Source: Prunella strophiata
Lineage: Eukaryota; Chordata; Aves; Passeriformes; Prunellidae
Direction: 5' to 3'
NCBI GenBank assembly: GCA_036583965.1
Contig: JAZBQD010000014.1
Coordinates: forward strand, 55,763,126-55,827,125
Length of the DNA: 64,000 nucleotides
The first letter of the stretch is position 1. The number at the start of each line of letters is the position of its first letter. The notes beneath the pieces are model-generated. The model saw only the letters and a list, made by a program, of their open reading frames with translations. It was not told the origin of the DNA and searched no databases. Positions 11,881 to 24,425 of the stretch are shown here, piece after piece. The position numbers and the translations under genes were made by a program.

Positions 11881-12699
11881 TTAATGACCTGTATGTGAAA
11901 CATAAAAGGTCAGTTTGTCTTTGTCAGAAAGAATGGTTACATGCATCTTGATCTTCTGGGCTGATGACCTTTCTGTTCACATTGTTTCCACAAAGATAAA
12001 AAAATCTGGCAAGGAAAAATAAAGAAACATTAATGTGAAGAGCCATTTTTTGACATTTCCTACCTACGCTAGGGGGGAAAAAAAAAGGATGACAATACAC
12101 TTATCTTTTTTTTTTTTTTTAAATAAACAAACTAATTTCAAATTAAAACACTATGGATTGAACTAAATTTAAAAGTCAGAATATTGCACTTCTTATATTT
12201 CTTTTGGTGTTCAGGAATCCAATAACCCCTTGATTTATTTAACAGGGAGATCTGTTATTCATGGATTACATTGCAGATGGCTTAAAGAAATGAGCCATCA
12301 TTATCTCTTTCTTACCTTTTCTTTCAGAAGTTCTCTGCTATACAGAAGCACCTTTTCTTTTTTAGCAATAGAATATCAAAATGTCAAAAGTGACCTATAT
12401 ATGTATGGCATGACTGCTATAAGAGCATGTCTTTAAAATCTTGGTAATGAAAACCTTATTACTTATTCATGGCATTAGTTGTTCACAAACACAATAAATC
12501 ACTATTTTTCATTTACTGACCTACAAGGCTTTTTCATTTCTGATTTAATTTCACAGCTGCATAAACGACATCAAAAATCAACACATTTAAAGCACTCAGG
12601 TAAAATAAGGGACAACTTACTACCATGAAATGGCAAAGTGTAAGAAAATAGACGAATTTGAATTGTGAGCTGAACAGTAAAAAATCTTTCTTAACAAGG

Positions 12700-12810
12700 A
12701 ATTACATATCTTTGCAGTTTAATTACAATAAGGACTGTCACTATAAGATTAATGATGAGCAGTTTTTCACTTCAAACAATTTCAATTGAATTAACGTACT
12801 GTCATTATTC
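12700..12810. promoter_or_regulatory. Candidate conserved non-coding element (weak)
   Basis: Homeodomain-type cores are clustered: TTTAATTACAATAA around 12718 and AGATTAATGA at about 12747. The TTTCAATTGAATTAA palindrome-like word follows near 12780. The stretch is unique and free of simple repeat. That impression alone cannot show conservation, so this is a guess. Confidence 0.2.
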
Positions 12811-13744
12811 TTAGACTGACAAGGTCAAGAAAATGAGGAAAAGTGGGCAAAAAGAGGAAAACCAAACTGTACTGATAGAACATTCTGTCCTATTCTATGC
12901 TATTTAAAATATTGCAATATAATGTTAAAATACTAAAAATTTTATATTTTTTGTTAACCACACAAACTTGTAGGGTCTAATACCATTTTCAGAACCGTGA
13001 ATCAGAAATAATTTGTGCATTGGCATCTCTCACTCTTTTCTGGAAATATGATAAACTTTTCTAGCACATACATACTACCTTTCTCAGTTAGATATCTCAT
13101 GTCAGTACTCATAGGCAGGAAGGCCATCTGACCATATGGTAGGGATAAACTCTGAACTGGTGATTGTGAGGTGATCTTTTAATGCATGGGGTAATGGGAC
13201 CTTGGGAGTCACTTTAGTTTGTGCCCTTATACCTTGATATAGAAAACCTGTAGCCCTTTTCCTTAGGGAAGAGACATTTAAAGAAAGAAAGGATTCTTTC
13301 TTATGTCAGAATCTGAGAAGAGGAAGTAGGTCTATAATCTTAATTTTCAGCCTCTTTTCTGGAAACTTTGCCTTTGAGCATTGTTTGCATTCTCAAAAAT
13401 ACTCATAATGTTTATTTGAATCAGGAAAAATGATTTTCAAATGCTGCACCATAAACTCTGGTAGATAAAATAGGCCACCTGAGGACACATGTAGGGGAAG
13501 TGGAAGTGACATGCTCAGTACACTCACCCTACTAATGGAAAACATTCCATTAGACACAGACTGGTATACTTTAGGTCTGTTTCTTTATTAATTGTTAAAA
13601 TCCAATATAACAAGGCCCTGGTAAAAGTGGTTAATATACCCTGATCAATCATCACAGATTATATTTTAGTTTTCTGTGATTGGTAAAATTAGAGTTCATC
13701 CTCTTCCACTTTTCTTGCAAATCCCAGTATCCTGGTCTTTCCTC

Positions 13745-13786
13745 ATTTATTTATTTATTTATTTATTAATTTATTTATTTATTTTT
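13745..13786. repeat. (ATTT)n microsatellite
   Basis: Tandem ATTT units with one shortened step near 13768, followed by T-rich sequence. It is a plain tetranucleotide microsatellite. A retroposon tail on the minus strand is possible, but no element body is recognisable next to it. Confidence 0.9.
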
Positions 13787-15966
13787 AATTTGTTGTTATT
13801 ACAATGTCTAAGGAAATGTGTATTTCTATTTGCTTTGTATGCACTTTATGTCAACTTTTGGCCATTAATGACCTCTTTTGATACCTTTAAGTATCTCCTT
13901 TATATTTATTAATGTAAATATAGATTCAAAACCTACTAGAATATATGATGAAATAGAAATCACATCAAAGGCTTTTGAGAGGGAATCAAGTTCTGCAACT
14001 CATGAGAATAACCTGAAGAATAACAGTGATTGTGATAAATATGAAGAAATGCATTTTTTGTCTTTATTTATCTGCTTTTCTAATGAAACCTCTAGGGAAA
14101 GTGCAGAATCTGGTCATTACTTAGCATTAGCTATACCAGGAAGCAGGCATAAGCAATGTATTAGCAATTTACCTTGTTTACTCTCTTAATTCAGCACATA
14201 ATCTCATATTGCTTTCAGCTTGTGAACTAAAGAAGCTATTCAATCTTTCTGACTGACAATAGAATAAATTAATCAATAAACATGATTTTCTGTTTTAATT
14301 AAATTAATATAATTTGGTGTAATATACAGGAGAACAATAGTGCTAGTTTTTCAGCCCACTTCATTAATAAATTAGTTTGTTTGAGAGCTGGTGCTTATTC
14401 TGAGTTCTTCTGAATGTGAATCACTTAAATAGAAATTAAAAACAGAATCATCTTTCAAATTCTCATTACTTGGGAACAGATGTTTCACACTCTTGTTGAA
14501 CGTAATGCATACACCTTTTTACATGCAAGTGAATTTTAGGAAAACACAAACAAATTCTTCTTGTTTGCTACCTAATCTCTACGAATAAACTGTATATGTC
14601 ATCAATCACCACATAAAATATATTTCCTTTTAGGTAAGAAAAATAAAGAACAACTAATCCTTGAAATTAAAAAGCCAAAAACAATCTCAAAGGATGCTTA
14701 GATCTGATGTTATTGGCTTAAAGAACAGTGCCAGCATAGCACAGAGAACACAGCTCAAAGATCCAGCTAATAGACCAATAATTAGTTAAAAGTCAATACT
14801 TATTTGCATATCATAAGCATTTCCTCCAAATCCAACAATGTAAGGATAGAAATTTTATAATACAACTTGGTGCAGAATGAAATTTGAGTTTAATGCTTTT
14901 GAAACTAACCTATAATGGGGGAATATAAATGGGATTCCTCTATAACATGCACAATCTACATGCAACTGGTGTTCATCAGAGTAGCCCTGAAGCCAATTTG
15001 TTCATTCAGACTTCAAAGTCTAGACAGGACCTAGACACTACTACTGAGGACATCACAGTCATAATCTGCATGGTCACAGATCATCTGTGCAAAACAAGGT
15101 ATTCCTGACATCTTCAAAGAGGCTGAGCTAGCTGTTTTATGTTTAGATGATATTTGAATTTTTTTTTTTTTTGTTTGAATTACTGTGTATTTTTCTAAGT
15201 GTATATAATGCTATATATTTCTGCATATAATACTACCTATTAGTTGGCCTTACACACTCATTTCACTTGTATTATTTTGAGGGCAAAAAAAAAGAAGACA
15301 AAATGCCAGTAACCTTATACAATTGGCAAAAACAACTAATACTAGTGCATGATAGGTGACCCTTAACTGATATGAAGACATCATTAATCACAGTGTCTTG
15401 AAATGAAAAAAAAAAAGAAAACAAAGTGCAACAGCATATTGTTTATAAGTCAGCAAACTTAATTTACTAATTTATCCTGAAATATTTTTAATACATACAT
15501 TGCATTGCTAATGCATAGAAACCATATATTTTCCTTGTTTGGGGTGGTGTAAGCTCTGAGGGCAATAAATTTGGATATACAGTTAGTACTGCTCTCTGTT
15601 GCCCATAAATTTAGTAAAAAGCAGAGTTTCCAAAAATATATACTGCACATTTAGAACTCCCTCTAGACAGAAAAGCAATATAGTAAAAATATGTTCTCCT
15701 TTTTCACAGTCCTTTTATGAGAAGGTATATAGCTTCTTTCATTCAATATATTCAAAACTGAGTCTTTCACTCTAAATCATCTGTTGTGGTATGACCAATA
15801 TAAGTTACATTATTCTGAGATTATAATAAACGAAATGCAAACCATAAGATTATCATTATTTTAATATGGCTTAGGTTTTGAGGGTCAAAATGAAATTCAG
15901 AAATTGAATCCTCAGCTTGATCATTTATATTGTGTAAACTGTAATTTGTAAGCTTATAAACAGTGA

Positions 15967-15969
<3 letters not shown>

Positions 15970-16001
<32 letters not shown>
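15970..16001. repeat. Poly(A) tract, 32 A
   Basis: An uninterrupted run of 32 A. Nothing upstream reads as a processed retrocopy or LINE 3' end, and I see no flanking target-site duplication. It may be the tail of an old retroposed sequence or a simple homopolymer. Confidence 0.95.
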
Positions 16002-16005
<4 letters not shown>

Positions 16006-16432
16006 TAAAACAAAGTTGTTTTAAAATACCCTGAAATAAGAACATTCCACCTCCATAGCAAATTTTCAATATGTTTCTTTTGTTTTTCATGTGATATAGT
16101 TGATGCAAAATGTCCTCTGGATTCAAGCTGTCCAATTGCCATTCTTTTCCCTGCCTTGCACCAAGTCAAACCCATTAGAAAAATCCAAACACAAAACATG
16201 GAGTAGAATTTTGCTGAATTATGCTTTTCTGCTCTGTAAAATAAGATCTGTGTTACACAGAATACCTTCAGCATTTTTTGCTCCACTCAGCTCCTCCTTT
16301 TTCCTTTTTCTTTTATGGAAACCAAACAGTTTTTCACAGTTGTGTACATACAGTGGTTCATTATAGCTAATATCAGAGGTCAGCCTATGGGCTGGCTTTC
16401 ACATCTGCCATGCTTCCTAACTCCAAGCAGTA

Positions 16433-16613
16433 AACAGGTTGCCCAGAGAGATTGGGCTGTCAGTCTCCACAGCTGGAGGCTTTCAAGACCTAACTGGATA
16501 AAGCCCTGAGCAACCTGGTCTGATCTTACAGCTGACTCTGCTTTGAGCAGAACATTGAACTAAAGACCTCCTAAGTCCCTTCTGGCCTTAATTATCCCAT
16601 GATACTGTGATTT
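16433..16613 (+). mobile_element. CR1 LINE 3' end fragment, plus strand
   Basis: It begins at AACAGGTTGCCCAGAGAGAT, the DNA behind the CR1 ORF2 HWNRLPRE motif. It continues through 'tctccacagctggaggcttt', the stop region and 'ctgctttgagcag', and ends in GATACTGTGATTT, the CR1 3' terminal repeat. The copy is severely 5'-truncated and keeps only the last coding residues and the 3' UTR. No function is retained. Confidence 0.9.
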
Positions 16614-17708
16614 GGAGTGATACTTAGAATTCCTGGGGTAAATGCACATGTGCCCATAGTGTACTGCAGTGTGATGTAGAGAAACTATAGAAATGCATGT
16701 TTTCAGAGCACTGTAATGTGCTAAGTACATGTGCCATAATGTGCCCCTTTTGAGGATGTTGGAACTGTTATATTTTTAATCCAATGAGAAGTGAATTCAT
16801 AATTTCTGAATTAAGTTTATTATTTTAGTTGCCTTTCTCAAAAATATTTGGGACACTCAAAACATCACACTGCTCATGAAAACTTGCTTTTCTTTCTTAT
16901 GGAAGTAACACAGCAATAACAGGTGTAGTTGAAGGAGCTGCTCTAATCCCCTGAGGTGCAATAAAAGTTCCGGTGTTTGATTTTTTGCTTACAGGTTTAA
17001 ATTACTTTAAGTTTTATTTTATTTGCAACGTAAGTAATTTTGCATTTCACAGGAGTCTTCATTAAATAAATAACCATTTGTGTTTATTCCTGCTATGATA
17101 TCTATGGATTACAAACTACTGTACCTGTTAATGACATTTATCTATTTCCATTACCATTTTTCAACTTCTTGTCTTCTTCCCTTCAAATCCACTGAAGCAG
17201 TGCCTTTGCTCACAATCCATCTCCATTCTTCATGCATAACTAAACAAGCTTTCTTTTTTTTCTTTTTTTACTACTGCTATGGATCACTTCTTTTGTTCCA
17301 TTGTTTTCATTTAGCTTCTGACTACATTCTTAAAAGAATTAAAATGAACTACTGCGCTTTCTAATTCAAAATAGATTCTGTATTTATTTTGGATTATAGA
17401 TGTAATTCAACAGTGCTGAAAAGACCTTAAGTAACCAAATTTTGTTGCCATTACAGCTGTTGACAACATTATCTTCTGAACTAACAAACAGTATTCACAA
17501 AGGTTTCAGTGACTAAAGCAAGTCAAGAAAAATCAGCTATCATGTTATAAAGATGGAGAAACATCTGTTTTAAGAGCCTCTAAATGGCTCTAAACAGCCT
17601 CTAAATGCTGATTATTATTTTTCTGAAAGCCATGACAGTCTAAAGTACAGTACATGCTGTTAAGAGATTGCTTATGTTAAAATGAAAATCTCTTTTTTAT
17701 AGCATCTT
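16614..17708. other. Unique AT-rich interval
   Basis: I recognise no gene or transposon. A plus-strand 94-codon frame at 17080-17364 passes through a T-rich run and has no known domain. Confidence 0.45.
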
Positions 17709-17880
17709 TTGTCTCCCTTGTGGTTTTTATTTGGGGGGTTTTTTTGGGAGTTGTGGGGGTTTTTTGTTTGGTTTCTTTTACTTTGTTTTTTTTTTTTTGG
17801 TTCGTTGGTTGGTTGGTTGGTTTTTGGTTTTTTTTTTGTTTCTTTTCTTTTTTTTTTTTTTTTTTTTTGTTTATTTTTCT
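17709..17880. repeat. G/T-rich low-complexity tract with GGTT array
   Basis: The plus strand is almost only T and G: GGGGGG and TTTTTT blocks, GGTT repeated near 17800-17822, then long T runs to about 17869. The tandem GG steps could form a two-tier G-quadruplex. Open frames on both strands here (poly-F/W/G and poly-K/N/P) come from the composition and are not genes. Similar tracts lie at 36453-36540 and 57431-57600. Confidence 0.9.
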
Positions 17881-17978
17881 TGTCAGAATGTGCAAGCAAA
17901 AGAGGATTAAATATGACTTTAATATGATTAAATAATACTTTCCATGAAATCCGGGGCTGTTGTACTGTGCAATATGGG

Positions 17979-18560
17979 TCATAGAATCATAGGAAATTTG
18001 GGATTGGAAGGGATTTTAAAGATCATGTACTTCTAATCCTGTTGCCATGTCCAGAAACATCTTCCACTAAACCAGGCTGCTCAGGGCCCCACCAAACCTG
18101 ACCTTCAACACTTCTAGGAATGGGACATCCACAACTCCTCTGAGCAACCTGTTCCAGTGCCTTACCACACTCATAGTAAAGAATTTTTTCCTAAAATCTA
18201 ATCTAAATCTCTCCTTTTTTAGTTTAAAACTGGTTTTACTTATCCTATCCCTATTCTATCTATCTGGACAAAAATTCACTATCCCTCTTCCTTATAAGCC
18301 ATCTTTAAGTGCTGGAAGGCCACAATGAGATCTCCCCAAAGGCTTCTCTTCTCCAAGCTGGACAACTTTAATCCCCTCAAGTTTGTCTTCATAGGAGACT
18401 TGCTGCAATCCTCTCACCATCTTTGTGGCCTCCTCTGGACTCAATCCCACAGGTCCATGCCTTTCTTATGCTAAGATCCCAGACTTGGATGCAGCAGGTG
18501 AATGCAGATGTGGTCTCATGAGCACAGGGTGGAGAGGGGAATGCCACTTCTGGCTTTAAC
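17979..18560 (-). mobile_element. CR1 LINE relic, 3' end, minus strand
   Basis: It starts with TCATAGAATCATAGGAAATT, the antisense CR1 3' terminus. The antisense of the last ORF2 segment follows: 'gagcaacctgttccagtgcc', 'gtaaagaattttttcctaaa', 'aaggccacaatgagatctcc', then 'tctccaagctggacaac' and 'gtggcctcctctggactc'. It covers slightly more than the 3177-3700 copy. It is truncated near 18560, has many indels and is non-functional. Confidence 0.9.
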
Positions 18561-19477
18561 TCATCACTGAAGCAGTGCACCAATCTGGTGATTAACTGCT
18601 TTTTTTGAGGGGAGAAAAAAGGTAAAACCAGGCTCCTGTTTAATCAAGAGCACTGAGAGATACTTCATAAAATACAGCTTCCATAGAACAAATATTTCAT
18701 GTGAAAGGAAATTTTTTAAAAAAATGTGTAAAAGACTGCACACATTGCTAAAATTTACAGCGACAACATTCATTTTAATATGTAAATTTGCAGTTGATAT
18801 AAGCTATATTTCAGATGTAGTATATCAGAAAAACAATATTTTTTATAGAAGCCAGACTGTGGGTACAGGAAAACACCAAAGCTCTCAAAGTGTGCTCCAT
18901 ATTTCTAGAGCAAGCTTCTCAAGTCAGTGGAAATAGCTGCCACTGTGGAACTCTTGTTAACTTTATTGCTTATATGTCCCAGTAAAGGCCTGATTGCCTC
19001 AACATAATTCAAATTATCTAAAGGCACTGTGTAACCTATTAAAAAGACACCCTGCATTTAACCAACAGGCACTAGCCAAAATAAAAGAAGTCTTAGCTTT
19101 CATTACATGACCCTATCAATTTTATTTCTAATAAAGATAAGCTTACTCTTTTATTTTACTTTCCCTATAGCACTGTGATCTCTAAATAGAAAATAGCTAT
19201 AGTATTTCAGGGCTGGTTTTTTTTTTTTTTTTTTTCCTATCACTTTTCTTTTAAATGCATGTTATGGGCCAAATTTCTGCTGAATATTTGACACTGCTTG
19301 TAAAAATGAGTATGCACACAGCAATATCAACATGGGTGTCCTGCATTTTTTTGTAATAGGTTTAACTGATCTTGACTGCACTGTTAACTCCATATTTCAA
19401 GGCAAACATTCCATGAAACCTGGCACAAAAAGAAGGACGAGATGCAGGGGTTTTTTTTCCATCTCAGTGAATACTAT
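18561..19477. other. AT-rich spacer with a T run
   Basis: The interval between a CR1 copy and an LTR. It holds a 19-base T run at about 19217-19235. No gene is recognised. Confidence 0.45.
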
Positions 19478-20115
19478 CATACTTGGTTGAACTGGGACAG
19501 TTCATTTTCTTCTTAATATCTGGTATAGCATTGCAGTTTGGATTTAGCATGAGAACAGTGTTGATAGTGCACGAATGTTTTGGTGTTTGCTAAGTAGTGC
19601 TGGTCTTAAGTCAAGGACTTATTCAGTGTTTCATGCTCTGTCAGTGAGCAGGTGCACAAAACACTGTGAGGGAGTGTGGCCAGGAGCACTTCCCCAAACT
19701 GAAAAAAGGCATATTCCATATAATAGAATTTCACATCTAATATATAAACTGGGGAGCTGTGCAGAAGGGACCAGTGGTATTTGAGGTTACACTGGTTCTC
19801 AGTCAGGAGGTGGTGAGCAATTTTATTGTCCATCACTTTCTTCTTTTGGGTTCTGTTACTATCTCCCTCTCCTTATAATTAATATTATTACTAATAATAT
19901 TATAAGATTATTATTATTATGGTTGTTGTTGTTATTATCATCATTATTACTATTTTTATAATTATGGTAATATTTTATTTAATTATTAAATTTTTCTTAT
20001 CTCAATCCATGATGTTTATCTTTCTTTCTGATTCTTACCCACATGGGGTGAGTTGGAGGAGTGAGTGATGTGCAACTGCATGGTACTGACTTGCTGGCTG
20101 GGTTAAACCATGACA
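19478..20115 (+). mobile_element. Solo LTR, bird ERV family A, plus strand
   Basis: The best-preserved LTR in the window. Blocks in order: ACTTGGTTGAACTGGGACAG at the left, GTTTGGATTTAGCATGAGAA, CTAAGTAGTGCTGGTCTTAA, GTCAAGGACTTATTCAG, a GTGAGCAGGTGCACAAAACA block, GGCATATTCCATATAATAGA, AACTGGGGAGCTGTGCAGAA, GGTGGTGAGCAATTTTATTG, an ATT-rich stretch (about 19876-19990) and TCTTATCTCAATCCATGA. It ends in GGTTAAACCATGACA. No gag, pol or env sequence adjoins either side, so it is a solo LTR left after recombination. A TSD is not obvious. The ATT-rich part lies where the U3/R boundary is T/A-rich in this family; that point is from memory. Confidence 0.8.
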
Positions 20116-22829
20116 ATTCTCCCCTGAGAATTCAATAATAATCCACTCTTCTCCTAGAAAGATTTGTCCAGTACTAATTTGTTACCATAAATTCTACTGT
20201 GATCATGTGTGAAACATCAGTTCAAGCCCACCCCAAAATCTTTGCTAAGATAATTACATTTTTTCTCTTAGATTTTTTATTTGTATTTACTTTTTTTTTA
20301 CTGAAAATGGTTATTCTTATAAAATGATGTCTGACAAACAATTTCTGACTCATATTTTTATGGAAGCCTTAAAAATATCTTGAAATCTATAGAAGAACCA
20401 AATGAACAAGAAATATGTGCTATCTTCTTCAATAAAAAGCTAAAGCTGAAAGACTAATAGCCAAGTACTGCACCTGGCCCCATTAGCACAGAAATCCTTT
20501 TCTTATTTGCTATTTAGGTATTAACTAAGAAGTGTAAAAGCCACAGATGCTAATGGCAGCTTTATATGTCATCAATTTCCACTTTGAAACCAGACACATT
20601 TTCTAAATGACAAACACACAGATCATAAAGGATATTTCAACACTAATCTTAAGTAATCATGAACTTAAAACCTTGAGGGAGGGTCAGACAGGTTCAAGAG
20701 TAGAGTAGGTTAAAACACCCTCTTCATTTAATTTTCTAACTGATCTTGGAAGAATAAACCAGAATTAGGTGAAAAAGTTTTTTCATTACTGATGGAGAAT
20801 ATAGGTAATAGAATTGCCCGTACATTGGTTTTAATTTACTTAATATCCTGAAAATGTAACCTAATAGATGAAAGACAGTAATGGAAACAGACCTCTGAAA
20901 CAGCCTGAGGCCCATTCTCACAGAATCTCAGGAGCTGGAGCCTACACTCTGGTACTCGATGTTGCTTGAAGTCCTTGGGGATATTGGTAGAGGACAGTTT
21001 ATCTTCTGGCTTCCAGTTAGTCCTAAACTCAAGCTCCACTACACTGTCAAGACATTGACAGTTATATTTTTATTGATTTTAGAGTGAATGGTTTTTAGGC
21101 AATTTTTCTACCAAGGTCTACCCCTCCCATCAATATAAATCCTTCATTTCAGCTGCAACCTGATATTTTGCAAGAATAGTCACTCAATTTTCCTGACTTC
21201 AAACAGTGCGGCAATTAGCAGAATGGAGTAAAATTTCATATTACTAGTCAAACTTCAGCCAAGAGATGTAATAACTGTCCAGGTTCCAAAATCTGAATTT
21301 GACTAATTTCCTTCTTACATAATTACATTGTTACACATTGCTCAATTTGTTAATTGATTACATAATTTGCCTGACATGCATATACACTTTATCAGTAGTC
21401 TTGCTTGGGTTTGGTCATGGGAACACTTGCAACTTTTGGTAGCATCCTGACTTGAAAGGATATTTTGAACTGCAATTTTGTGTGCACATTTGTGTACATA
21501 TGTATGTACATATGGCTTTCATCTAGCACAGATAATTCCTTTGAAATTTTGTTTTCACTAATGTGTTAGTGACAGCATAGCATAACATTTTCCAGCACTC
21601 TTCAGTACAAGAAAAGTCCCAGCAACTTCCCTGCTTGTTGCTGTATAATGCTTTTATGATCATCTATAGCACAAGATATGTCCCAGAAAAACAGGAAAGT
21701 AAAATAATGCAAAGGTGTCCCTTTGCATTTTAGCTTTCTCCAGGTTTTAGACTGAAGCTTTCAGAATTTGAATCAGGCACTCAAATGCCATCTAAACCCT
21801 GATTTTTGTACATCTTACTGGCTCAAGCCACAGTAAATTTGGTCTGAGAATTGGTCAGTAAAGTAGAATACTTATAAAAATTCCTAGAAGTATTGTTGTG
21901 GGCAAGACATGAAGCAGAGAAGGAAAAAGCAGATGTGGTTAAAAGCAAAGAGCTTTCTAGAGGCTGAGATCTCATGGCAGATAGTCCACAGAGAAGGGAT
22001 GAGCATGGAGACAAAGGGTGAAGGGAAGCAAGACCTGAAAGGAGTCTCACAATTGAAGAGGAGATTGGCAAAAGGAGAGGGGGGACTGTTGCTTATACAG
22101 TGCCATGCTTTGTTTATTGCAAAAGGGGAAGTACATGAAGGTTGATGTTATATTTGCAGAAGCTGAATGTTTGTGTGGAAACTAGATTCTGTTGATGCCC
22201 CTGCTACTGATTTTCATTGTATTTCATAAATCACTTCAACAATACTTTCTAAAGGAGCATGTTCATTGTAGTCAGAACATATTGCTCCTCAGTAACAACA
22301 ATATCAACTGATCAGAGATGTAATTAAAGTTGATTTTCTATGCTGTGAATATATGAAGATCCATTAATGCAAATAATATGAAAAATAAGGTCGTAGGATT
22401 TCAAGCTAGACATTTTTTAATCTTAGTCCTTTTGTGCTTCAGTTCTCTCTCTCTAAAATGGCAACAGTGCCTATATGTGAAATTTAATTTATTAATGTTT
22501 ATGAAACAATAACACATTCTGTGATAATGTTGTAGAAACTCTTCTGGGGAACCTAAGAATTCCTTCTCCAGACCAGGCTTTCAGTCTTATGGAGAAAATA
22601 AGGAAGAGGGCCAGTGGGAGGAGACCAGGCAGTGGACATTGAGGAGAATGTGAATTATTGAACAGATCTGGGATATATACTGTGATATTGTGGAGACAGG
22701 AGTCCTAAGGAAAATGGAGGTAATTAGATGATACATCACAAGACATATCTACAACAGCACTGCACTAACTTTACAGTGAATATCTTTAATCTAATCAAAA
22801 TTTTTCCATGGCTTGATTTTTCAATTAAG
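20116..22829. other. Unique AT-rich interval
   Basis: About 2.7 kb in which I recognise no gene, RNA or transposon. Short frames at 20736-21039, 21823-22071 and 21909-22145 have no known domain. Confidence 0.45.
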
Positions 22830-24345
22830 AATGGAATTAAATGGAATGGAATGGAATAGAATAGAACAGAATAGTTCTAGTTAGAAGAAATTACAGTAGT
22901 CATCCATTCCAACTGCCTGACCAAAAGTTAAAGTGCATTATTAAGTTAAAGGGCATTGTCCAAATGACTCTTAAACACTGACAGGGATGGGGTATTTACC
23001 AAACTCTAGGAAGACTGTTTTGCAATTTGATTGCTCTCTTGGTAAAGAAATACTTCCTAATATCCAGCCTAAAATCCCCTTGGTACAGCCTTGAACTGTC
23101 CCCTAGCATCCTATCACTAGTTGCCAGGCAGAAGAAATCAGTATTTCTCTTTCCACTTCCCCTTCTCAGGAAGATGTGGTGAGCAAGGTTGCCCTTGAGA
23201 CTCCTGTTTTTCCAAACTAGTTTAACCCAGAGTCCTCAGCTGCTTCTCACAGGACATGTCCTCCATTGGCAACTTTGTTGCCCTCCTCTGGATACATTCA
23301 AGTACCTTCACATCCTTCCTAAATTGTGAGGCCCAGAACTGCACACCGTGCCCAAGGTGATGCTGCAGCAACGCTGAACACAGTGGGATAATCAACTCTT
23401 TTGACCAGCTGGCAATGCTGTGTGTGATGCACCCCAGGGTGGGATTTGTCCTCCTGGCTGCCACAGCACATTGCTGGCTCCTCCTGAGCTGCTGCCAACC
23501 AGCACCCCAAGAACCCTTTCTGCTGGGCTGTTCTCCAGCCACTTTTCCCCCAGACTAAATGTTTTTGGCTGACCATACTCTATCCCAGGTGCAGAATTTA
23601 GCTTTTGTTCCTGTTAAATTTCAGACCAATGACAATTTCGCAATGATCCAATATATCTAGGTCCCTCTGCAAGGCATCTTGTCCCTCAAAAGAGTCAACA
23701 GCACCTCCCAGATTATTGTTGTCAAAAAACTTTCTAGTGGTGCATTCACCTCCTTTGTGCAAACCAACAAACCCTTTCAGCCCAACCACTCAGCCAGTTC
23801 TTCACCCAGTGCACTGTGTACCCATTCACCTCACAACTGGACAACTTGTCCAGAAGGACACTGTGAGGGTCAGTATCAAAAACAATAATTCCACTAAAGC
23901 TACATGTGCTTTCTTCCCTTCATTACTGGGGAGGTGACTTTACATTGAAGGACATCAGATTAGTTAAACAGGATTTTCCTTTTGTGAACCAATATTGGCC
24001 ATGCCTGATGATTGAATTCTCCTTTTAATTTCTCTCAATTGCACCTGGTATGGTCTACTCCATAATTTTTCTAGGTACTGAAGTTAAGCAAACAGGTCTG
24101 TAGTTTCCAGGGTCTTCCATTATGCCTTTTTAAACTGGAAGAATGCTGGTAAGCTTCCAGTCAGCAGGGACTTTCCCAGACAGCCAAGACTTTTGATAGA
24201 CAAAGAGTGTTCCTGTTGTAACATTGCTAACTCTTCAAGTACTTTGGGATGAATCACCATCAGGCCATACAGACTTAACATGTAACTGGTCCCTTAGAAT
24301 TTTAGTATCCACAAATGGAAAGCCACTGTTTCCATTGTCCTGGAG
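22830..24345 (-). mobile_element. CR1 LINE relic including part of the reverse transcriptase, minus strand
   Basis: The longest LINE copy here, about 1.5 kb. Its 3' tail is the GGAAT/GAATA microsatellite at 22835-22875 on the plus strand. Reading the minus strand, the C-terminal part gives LIIPLCSALLQHHLGHGVQFWA and CIQRRATKLP (frame 23222-23542). Upstream is NNLGGAVDSFEGQDALQRDL (frame 23598-23789), the segment just after the catalytic YADD/FADD box. Here that box reads FFDNNNLGG, so the second catalytic aspartate is lost. Further upstream (23950-24340), antisense words such as 'ggtctgtagtttccagggtc' and 'cttccagtcagcagggac' mark the start of the RT domain. Several frameshifts and stops confirm it is dead. 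The endonuclease and ORF1 are absent. Confidence 0.9.
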
Positions 24346-24425
24346 TCATAGAATCATAGAACAGTGTCAAGCTGGAATGGACCCACAAGGATCATTGAGC
24401 CCAACTCCCTGCTTCTTGCAGAAGT
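24346..24425 (-). mobile_element. Very short second CR1 3' end, minus strand
   Basis: TCATAGAATCATAGAACAGT followed by 'ggacccacaaggatcattga' and 'gcccaactccctgc' is a separate antisense CR1 3' end. It abuts the truncated 5' side of the previous copy in the same orientation. Only about 80 bp can be recognised. It shows a second, independent, strongly truncated insertion, or a copy from which the rest was deleted. Confidence 0.8.

Larger units (their letters stand above)
11881..15969. other. AT-rich non-coding interval with an (ATTT)n microsatellite
   Basis: About 4.1 kb without a gene. It contains a T run near 12107-12120, an ATTT tetranucleotide array at 13745-13786 (about ten units with one imperfect ATTA step), a T run near 15161-15172 and short A runs near 15285 and 15407. 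A possible conserved non-coding stretch at 12700-12810 is listed separately. Confidence 0.5.

Noticed and set aside
15970..16001. Poly(A) as the tail of a processed pseudogene
   Set aside because: No coding-like or mRNA-like body upstream and no target-site duplication could be seen.
17672..17982. Lysine/asparagine-rich and phenylalanine/tryptophan-rich frames
   Set aside because: These are composition artefacts of the G/T low-complexity tract, present on both strands over the same bases.
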